From positions 248,001-312,000 of the forward strand of contig CAZPUQ010000003.1 in assembly GCA_964589785.1 (NCBI GenBank): a stretch of 64,000 bases of DNA. Reading direction: 5' to 3'. Source of the DNA: JAGVSR01 sp964589785. Its GTDB lineage: Bacteria; Pseudomonadota; Alphaproteobacteria; Rhizobiales; Hyphomicrobiaceae. This document shows positions 58,324 to 64,000 of this stretch, piece by piece (within the stretch, counting starts at the first letter, position 1; every line of letters begins with the position of its first letter). The notes beneath the pieces are model-generated. The model had not been told where the DNA came from, searched no databases, and was given only the letters and a program-made list of their open reading frames with translations. The position numbers and the translations under genes are program-made.

Positions 58324-61047
58324 ATGCCCGACCCCCGCCACGGTCCAGATCAACGTCCCTCGCCGGAGGCCCTTCTGGAGGCGGCCCGAAGGGAGGAGGG
58401 CCGCCTCGGCAAGCTCCGGATCTTCGTCGGCGCGGCGCCCGGCGTCGGCAAGACCTACGAGATGCTGCGCACGGCCCGCGCGCGCCGCAAGGATGGCTAC
58501 GACATCGTCGTCGGCGTCGTCGAGACGCATGGGCGCAAGGAGACGCAGGCTCTGCTGCGCGGCCTCGAGATCATTCCGCGCCGGCGGATCGACTACCGGG
58601 GGCAGACGCTCGAGGAAATGGACCTTGACGCCATCCTCGCGCGCCGGCCGCAGATCGTTCTGGTCGACGAGCTGGCCCACACCAACGCATCCGGCAGCCG
58701 CCATCCCAAGCGCTATCTCGACGTCGAGGAGATCCTGAACCAGGGCATCGACGTCTATACGACGGTCAACATCCAGCACATCGAGAGCCTGAACGACGTC
58801 GTGGCGCAGATCACGCGCGTACGCGTGCGCGAGACGGTGCCCGACTCCGTCTTTGACCGGGCCGATGCCGTTGAGCTCGTCGATCTCACGCCCGGAGATC
58901 TCATCGAGCGCCTGAAGGCCGGCAAGGTCTACATTCCCGAGCAGGCCGAGCGCGCGCTCGAGCACTTCTTCTCGCCCGCCAACCTGACGGCGCTGCGCGA
59001 GCTCGCGCTGCGCCGCACGGCCGAGCGCGTCGACGACCAGCTCCTCACCGAGATGCAGGCCCGCGCCATTCCGGGGCCTTGGGCCGCGGGCGAACGCATC
59101 CTTGTCTGTGTCACCGAGGATCCGCGGGCCGCGGGACTGGTGCGCTATGCCAAGCGCGCGGCGGACCGCCTGCGCGCGCCTTGGACCGCCATTTCGATCG
59201 AGACGCGGCGCAGCTTGCGGCTCAGCAGCGAGGAGCGCGGCTGCGTCGCCGATACGCTGCGGCTGGCCGAGCGCATGGGCGGCGAGGCCATCACCGTGCC
59301 CGGCGGCTCGCGGCGCATCGCCGAGGACATCATCGCGTTCGCGCGGGCGAACAACGTGACGCAGATCATCGTCGGAAAATCCGGACGGCCGCGGTGGTTC
59401 GAGGTGGTCAACGGGTCCGTCGTCCACGACCTGCTGCGCCTGTCCGGCAACATCAGCGTTCAAGTCATCAGCGGAAACGCCGGGCCCGACGAGGCGGACG
59501 CCAGGAAGACGGTGCGTACGGCGACGCCGCAGCAATCGTTCAACCTATGGCCGTACGTCGCGTCGCTGGCCTCGATTGCAGGCGGGCTGGCGATCAGCTG
59601 GTATCTCTCCCCTTGGCTCGGCGTCGAGAGCGTCGACCTCGTGTTCATCACGGCCATCGTGGGCATCGCGGTGCGCTATGGGCTGACGCCGTCGCTCATC
59701 GCCAGCGTTGCGGCATCGCTGTGCTACAACTACTTCTTTCTGCCGCCGCTCTTGACGTTCACTATCACCGACGGCACCAACCTTGCGGCTTTCATATCGT
59801 TCGCGATCGTCGCCGTGATCGTCTCGAACGTCGCCGGGCGCATGCGGAGCCAGGCGGTGATCGCCGTCAATCGCGCCAGCACGACCGAATCCCTCTATGC
59901 GTTCAGCCGCAAGCTGGCCAGCGCCGTCAGCCTGGACGACGTGCTGTGGGCTACCGCCTATCAGATCGCCTCCATGCTGAAGGTGCGCGTCGTCCTCCTC
60001 CTGCCGGAAGACGGCGGCATTGCCGTGCGGGCCGGCTATCCGCCGGAGGACACGCTCGAGGCCTCCGATCTCGCCGCGGCCACCTGGGCGTGGAAGAACG
60101 ACCGCGCGGCGGGCCGGGGCGCCGATACCCTTCCCGGTGCCCAGCGTCTCTTCCTGCCGATGCGGACCGGCCGCGGTGCGGTCGGCGTCGTCGGCATCGA
60201 CAGCGACACGCCCGGACCGCTGCTCACGCCCGACCAGCGGCGGCTGTTCGATGCGCTGATCGACCAGGCGACCCTTGCCATCGAGCGCGTGCATCTGGTC
60301 GAGGATGTCGAGCGGACGGCCCGCACCATGGAGACGGAGCGGCTGCGGTCCGCGCTCCTGACCTCGATCTCCCACGATCTCAAGACGCCGTTGGCCGCCG
60401 TGCTGGGCTCGGCGAGCGCCCTGCGGGATCTGTCGTCAAGTCTCGATGGCGCGCAGAAGGCGGACCTGCTCGGGACCATCATCGATGAGGCCGAGCGGCT
60501 GAACCGCTTCATCGCCAATCTTCTGGATATGACGCGGCTCGAGTCGGGCGCCATCGTGCCCAACATGTCCTTGCACGACCTCAGCGAGATCGTGGGCAGC
60601 ACGCTGCGGCGGGCGGCACGCATCCTTGCGCACCACGAGGTCCGGGTCGATCTGGCGCCGGACCTGCCGATGATCCGCGTCGATCCGGTGCTCTTCGAGC
60701 AGGTTCTTTTCAACCTCCTCGACAACGCTGCCAAGTATGCATCGGAGGGCACTGCCATTGCCATCGAGAGCCGGCTTGACGGTGATCGGGTCCGGCTGAA
60801 GGTTCTCGACGAGGGCGACGGCATTCCCGCGTCCGACCTTGAGCTGATCTTCGATAAGTTCTACCGGGCCCAGAAAGGCGACCGTGTCCGTGCCGGAACG
60901 GGACTTGGCCTTGCCATCTCGCGCGGGTTCGTCGAGGCGATGGAGGGAACCCTTGCGGCGGCCAATCGCAGCGACGGCAAAGGCGCGGTCTTTACCATCA
61001 GGCTGCCCGTTCCGATGGGCTTCGAGCACCTGGATACCGCCGCATGA
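58324..61047 (+). CDS. kdpD: K+-sensing histidine kinase KdpD
   Basis: A 907-residue kinase. The N-terminal KdpD domain has Walker A GAAPGVGKTYEML (about 36-48) and VDELAHTNA; then a USP-like domain (about 245-375), four membrane helices (about 400-500), a GAF domain (about 515-650), HisKA with H684 in SISHDLKTPLAAVLG, and HATPase. It senses K+ and phosphorylates KdpE. Length is normal. The stop overlaps kdpE as ATGA. Confidence 0.95.
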   Translation: MPDPRHGPDQRPSPEALLEAARREEGRLGKLRIFVGAAPGVGKTYEMLRTARARRKDGYDIVVGVVETHGRKETQALLRGLEIIPRRRIDYRGQTLEEMDLDAILARRPQIVLVDELAHTNASGSRHPKRYLDVEEILNQGIDVYTTVNIQHIESLNDVVAQITRVRVRETVPDSVFDRADAVELVDLTPGDLIERLKAGKVYIPEQAERALEHFFSPANLTALRELALRRTAERVDDQLLTEMQARAIPGPWAAGERILVCVTEDPRAAGLVRYAKRAADRLRAPWTAISIETRRSLRLSSEERGCVADTLRLAERMGGEAITVPGGSRRIAEDIIAFARANNVTQIIVGKSGRPRWFEVVNGSVVHDLLRLSGNISVQVISGNAGPDEADARKTVRTATPQQSFNLWPYVASLASIAGGLAISWYLSPWLGVESVDLVFITAIVGIAVRYGLTPSLIASVAASLCYNYFFLPPLLTFTITDGTNLAAFISFAIVAVIVSNVAGRMRSQAVIAVNRASTTESLYAFSRKLASAVSLDDVLWATAYQIASMLKVRVVLLLPEDGGIAVRAGYPPEDTLEASDLAAATWAWKNDRAAGRGADTLPGAQRLFLPMRTGRGAVGVVGIDSDTPGPLLTPDQRRLFDALIDQATLAIERVHLVEDVERTARTMETERLRSALLTSISHDLKTPLAAVLGSASALRDLSSSLDGAQKADLLGTIIDEAERLNRFIANLLDMTRLESGAIVPNMSLHDLSEIVGSTLRRAARILAHHEVRVDLAPDLPMIRVDPVLFEQVLFNLLDNAAKYASEGTAIAIESRLDGDRVRLKVLDEGDGIPASDLELIFDKFYRAQKGDRVRAGTGLGLAISRGFVEAMEGTLAAANRSDGKGAVFTIRLPVPMGFEHLDTAA

Positions 61048-61733
61048 GCGCCCAGCCCCTCAAGGTTCTCGTCATCGACGACGATCCCCCCATCCGCAAG
61101 CTCTTGCGGATGGGGCTCACCACCCAGGGCTACACCATCCTCGACGCGACCAACGGCAAAAAGGGGCTTGAGCTTCTAAGCCAGCAGCCCGACCTCGTCA
61201 TCCTGGATCTGGGCTTGCCGGACGTGAGCGGCCTGGACCTCCTGTTGCAGATCCGCGAGCGCGACGAGCGTGTTCCCATCGTCGTCCTCTCGAGCCGCGA
61301 CGACGAAACCGCAAAGGTGCGCGCTCTCGATCATGGCGCGGACGACTATGTCACGAAGCCGTTCGGGATGGAGGAGCTTCTGGCCCGGATGCGCGCGGCG
61401 GTGCGCCACCAGCTCCAGGTTCAGGGCGAGCGTCCCGTGTTTCGCGCCGGCGATCTGTCCGTCGATCTCGTGCGGCGCATCGTGAAGGTGGGCGAGAAGG
61501 AAGTGAAGCTCTCTCCGAAGGAGTATGATCTCCTTCGCCTTCTCGTGCAGCACGCCGGCAAGGTGCTGACGCACAAGTTCCTGCTCAAGGAGTTGTGGGA
61601 CGAGACGACCGATACGCAGTACTTGCGCGTCTACATGAGGCAGTTGCGGCGCAGGATCGAGGCAGACCCCGAGCGCCCCAAATACCTTCTGACCGAGACC
61701 GGCATCGGGTATCGGCTGCAGGCACCGGACTAG
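61044..61733 (+). CDS. kdpE: kdp response regulator KdpE
   Basis: A 229-residue OmpR-type regulator: receiver with D55 in LVILDLGLPDVSG, TKPF at the end, and a winged helix with KLSPKEYDLLRLLVQHAGKV and RYLLTETGIGYRL-like end. It activates the kdp promoter after phosphorylation by KdpD. The kdp palindrome at 53571 may be its site. Confidence 0.95.
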   Translation: MSAQPLKVLVIDDDPPIRKLLRMGLTTQGYTILDATNGKKGLELLSQQPDLVILDLGLPDVSGLDLLLQIRERDERVPIVVLSSRDDETAKVRALDHGADDYVTKPFGMEELLARMRAAVRHQLQVQGERPVFRAGDLSVDLVRRIVKVGEKEVKLSPKEYDLLRLLVQHAGKVLTHKFLLKELWDETTDTQYLRVYMRQLRRRIEADPERPKYLLTETGIGYRLQAPD

Positions 61734-61767
61734 CCAGGTGTCCTGACGCAGGCGACCAGGAGCGACA

Positions 61768-62211
61768 ATGGAAATTCGAGACTTCCTGAGAGAAGAGGAT
61801 GTGGTGATCGACGTCCGCGCCGCGGACAAGAGCTCGCTCCTCAAGGGGCTTGCCGTACGCGCCGGTGCCGCCCTGCAACTGCCGGCCGAGGCGATTGCGA
61901 ACGCCTTGGAGCGGCGCGACGACCTCGGATCGACGGGCATCGGCGGTGGCGTCTGCATCCCGCATGCGCGATTGCGCGAGCTCCGACAGCCGTTCGGGAT
62001 GTTCGTCCGGCTCAAGCATCCGGTCGGCTACGATGCGATCGACGGCGAGCCGGTCGATCTCGCCTTCTTGCTGCTGCTGCCGGCGTCCTCGCAGCTCGAC
62101 CAGCTCAATGCGCTTGCCGCCGTCGCCCGCAAGCTGCGCCTCCCCGAGACGCTTCAGCGCCTGCGCAAGGCCGACAGCGAGGCCGCGTTCTATCAGGCGG
62201 TCGCCGGATGA
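61768..62211 (+). CDS. PTS EIIA-Ntr-like protein
   Basis: A 147-residue EIIA of the fructose/Ntr type. The phospho-histidine is H66 in GGVCIPHARL. It lies 34 bp after kdpE on the same strand. In E. coli unphosphorylated EIIA-Ntr (PtsN) binds KdpD and raises kdp expression; the position here suggests a dedicated partner for this Kdp system, but a separate true ptsN beside rpoN may exist elsewhere. Its stop region overlaps an unrelated frame. Confidence 0.88.
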   Translation: MEIRDFLREEDVVIDVRAADKSSLLKGLAVRAGAALQLPAEAIANALERRDDLGSTGIGGGVCIPHARLRELRQPFGMFVRLKHPVGYDAIDGEPVDLAFLLLLPASSQLDQLNALAAVARKLRLPETLQRLRKADSEAAFYQAVAG

Positions 62212-62309
62212 AAAGACACGGCGCCGCTCCTATGCGGTCGCGCCGGCTCCCCTCTCGAATCTTTATGGCGTGCGTCCTAACTTCGTCGGCAAGGAGATTT
62301 CGGCTTGCC

Positions 62310-62600
62310 ATGAGCGGTCCGATGCACACGGTCGATCGAAATGCGATACCAACCGCCGACGGAGAGGACGGCGAGCTGGCGACGGTCCACCGTGCCGGCC
62401 GCATGGCGCTGATCGCGGGCCTCGGCGTTCTGGCATTGACCGGCGCCTTGGTGCTGCTGGTCGAAACGCCCTCTTCGGTGACCGTTTCGGACTGCGCTGC
62501 GATCGAGGACGCCGGTCTGCGGCTCGGCTGCTACGACAGCATCGCGCGCCGCCCGCCCTCGCCCCCGGCGCGCGGAGCGCTCGCTCCGAAACTCGATTGA
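62310..62600 (+). CDS. small membrane protein with C...RLxCYD motif
   Basis: A 96-residue protein with one membrane helix (about 33-52) and, after it, DCAAIEDAGLRLGCYDSIARR. The CxxI-x-RLxCYD pattern occurs in short proteobacterial periplasmic proteins (also in T6SS VasI-like proteins), where the two cysteines probably form a disulfide. The ATG at 62310 follows AAGGAG at a long 13 bases, and a frame open to 62208 is possible. Function unknown. Confidence 0.6.
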   Translation: MSGPMHTVDRNAIPTADGEDGELATVHRAGRMALIAGLGVLALTGALVLLVETPSSVTVSDCAAIEDAGLRLGCYDSIARRPPSPPARGALAPKLD

Positions 62601-62717
62601 CGCTTCCGTGTGTGGTCACCCTCGCTTTGGAACCATTGGCGGCCGAACGGTGTTGCCAATCGCTCAATAGATCGAAAAGCGCGGCACCCTCAGCCGCCGA
62701 GAACGGAAGGGATCCCC

Positions 62718-63314
62718 ATGCCCAAGATCACGGACGCGAACGTACTCATCATCTCCGCGGACGGCTTCGAGCAATCCGAGCTCGAGGTCCCGCGCGACAA
62801 GCTGAAGGAGGCGGGAGCGAAGGTCACACTGGCGACACCCGATGGAAATGACGTGATGGGATGGAAGGGTCGCGATTGGGGCCGCAAAGCCCCCGCCGAC
62901 GCCGCGCTCGAAACGATCGACCCCGATAAGTTCGACGCACTGGTCATTCCCGGCGGTCAGATCAACCCCGATCTCCTGCGCGTCAATCCGAAGGCGGTGT
63001 CGATGATCCAGGCGTTCGACAAGGCCGGCAAGCCGATCGCTGCCATCTGTCACGGACCGTGGCTTCTCGTCGAGGCCGGGATTCTGAACGGACGGCGGGC
63101 GACCTCCTACAAATCGATCCGCACCGACGTCGTGAACGCGGGGGCCGAATGGCAGGACAAGGCGGTCGTCGTGGACGACGGGATCATCACGAGCCGGTCG
63201 CCCGGCGATCTGCCCGCGTTCGTCGCCAAGATCATCGAGGAGATCGAGGAAGGCCGGCACGACCGCAGCACCCGCAAATCTCAGGCTGGTCAGGCGGGGC
63301 AGGGGCTCGCGTGA
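62718..63314 (+). CDS. PfpI/DJ-1 family cysteine hydrolase/stress protein
   Basis: A 198-residue DJ-1/PfpI-fold protein. Nucleophile elbow IAAICHGPWLL (C111, H112) and an acidic residue E18-type position at DGFEQSELEVP. The family includes proteases, chaperones and glyoxalase-type deglycases (YhbO/PfpI). ATG at 62718 follows GGAAGGGA. A basic C-terminal tail (after about 178) extends beyond the fold. Confidence 0.9.
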   Translation: MPKITDANVLIISADGFEQSELEVPRDKLKEAGAKVTLATPDGNDVMGWKGRDWGRKAPADAALETIDPDKFDALVIPGGQINPDLLRVNPKAVSMIQAFDKAGKPIAAICHGPWLLVEAGILNGRRATSYKSIRTDVVNAGAEWQDKAVVVDDGIITSRSPGDLPAFVAKIIEEIEEGRHDRSTRKSQAGQAGQGLA

Positions 63315-63323
63315 GGGGCCGCA

Positions 63324-63990
63324 ATGCCGGCGATTGACGAGCAGGCGCGCGAAGTCGCTTTCCCGCCCGACACGGCAGAGCCGCGGACGCTTGCCGAGCT
63401 CAACGCCATCATCCTGGCGGCCCGCTCCCGCTCAGCAAGCGCATCGCGGCCCGTGTTCGGCGGAAGGTCCGGTCGGCGCGCCGATGGCTCTGGTCGGCGA
63501 GCAGCCGGGGCAGGAGGAGGACCTGAAGGGCCGCCCCTTCGTCGGGCCCGCGGGCCAGCTTCTGGATCGCGCGCTCGCCCAGGCGGGGATCGACCGGGAG
63601 CGGGTGTACGTCACGAATGCGGTGAAGAGCTTCAAGTTCGAGGAGCGCGGCAAGCGGCGCCTCCACAAGTCGCCCTCGGCCGGCGAAGTCAAGCATTACC
63701 GGTGGTGGTTGCGGAAGGAGCTGGCGCTGGTGCATCCGCGCGTGGTGGTTGCGCTCGGCGCGACGGCCGTGCTTGCCCTCACCGGCAAGCGCCTGCCGAT
63801 CGGGCGCTTCCGTGGACCGGCCGATTTCGATGGGCAGGCTGGCTATATCACCGTCCATCCGTCCTACCTGCTGCGCCTTCCGGGAAAAGAGGCGAGGGCA
63901 CTCGCGTTTCAGTCCTTCGTCTCCGATCTGCAGGAGGCGCATGCACTGGCGCGGCATCAGCAGCGGCAAGGGCTCGTTCGACACAAGTAG
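63324..63990 (+). pseudogene. udgX-type uracil-DNA glycosylase, frameshifted near its start
   Basis: From about 63460 the frame reads as a UdgX-like uracil-DNA glycosylase: VGEQPGQEEDLKGRPFVGPA, VYVTNAVKSFKFEERGKRRL followed by HKSP (its covalent-adduct histidine loop), and TVHPSYLLRL. The likely start at 63324 (ATG after GAGGGG) is in another frame; TLAELNAIILAA at 63390-63425 belongs to it. At least one shift at 63420-63460 separates the two. Expected Fe-S cysteines are missing: the N-terminal CxxC area is scrambled and the usual HCRWWL is HYRWWL. Probably inactive; sequencing error is possible. Confidence 0.7.
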
Positions 63991-64000
63991 ACCGGCGTTC

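Noticed and set aside
1..64000. CRISPR arrays.
   Set aside because: No set of regularly spaced 24-40 base direct repeats was found, despite the Cas4-like nuclease.

Overview
The window is a GC-rich, gene-dense stretch of an alphaproteobacterial chromosome, most likely Hyphomicrobiales (Rhizobiales). The support is an RpoH-type sigma factor with a clear RpoH box, a fused MrpA-MrpB antiporter subunit as in rhizobial Pha systems, an intracellular PHB depolymerase with a cysteine nucleophile, a patatin/3-hydroxybutyrate dehydrogenase pair, a uvrC-moaD-moaE neighbourhood and palindromic intergenic repeats of rhizobial type. Genus cannot be fixed from the sequence alone.

Layout. 0-3.7 kb (minus): PfkB-type kinase, M14 aspartoacylase/AstE-like amidohydrolase and PGM1-like ATP-grasp ligase, with a perfect FNR/FixK box before the amidohydrolase. 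3.9-9.7 kb (plus): complete mrpA(B)CDEFG Na+/H+ antiporter operon. 9.9-14.4 kb: small secreted protein, Cas4-like/DEDD nuclease fusion (DUF2779), PHB depolymerase and a two-gene YeeE/YedE transporter. 14.5-22.8 kb (minus): sulfur block with cysB, cysA, cysW, cysT, a 30-residue membrane ORF, an XRE-cupin regulator, a porin, a serine hydrolase and the sulfate-binding protein. Three copies of one DNA motif mark three promoters in this block. 23-28 kb: YCII, DUF1428, VOC and SRPBCC genes in a row, tRNA-Glu, an RluD-type pseudouridine synthase and rpoH. 28-42 kb: mostly housekeeping (amiC, moaE, moaD, uvrC, gatB, qor, GST) plus envelope proteins and an 800-bp repeat-rich interval.

42.3-53.6 kb is the most fluid part. 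It starts with tRNA-Ser(GCT) beside a recombinase remnant, then carries a PHB-utilisation group (3-hydroxybutyrate dehydrogenase, a cyclic-nucleotide-binding protein with an unrecognised C-terminal domain, patatin). A divergent signalling operon follows: PAS/GAF histidine kinase, single-domain receiver and receiver-class III cyclase. Next comes a run of decayed genes: two truncated genes meeting tail to tail, dinB broken by a 14-bp tandem duplication, DUF1348 and an HWE kinase fragment.

53.6-64 kb (plus): kdp potassium-uptake operon with two tiny leading genes (27 aa and KdpF), then kdpABC, kdpDE, a PTS EIIA-Ntr-like gene, a small membrane protein, a PfpI/DJ-1 protein and a frameshifted udgX at the edge.

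Links inferred between genes: Mrp and Kdp give Na+/K+ homeostasis; the EIIA protein may feed into KdpD. CysB, CysTWA and CysP form one sulfate-uptake regulon. PhaZ and BdhA act in series on stored PHB. A local cyclic-nucleotide circuit (cyclase to cNMP-binding protein to PHB genes) is a testable hypothesis, not shown.
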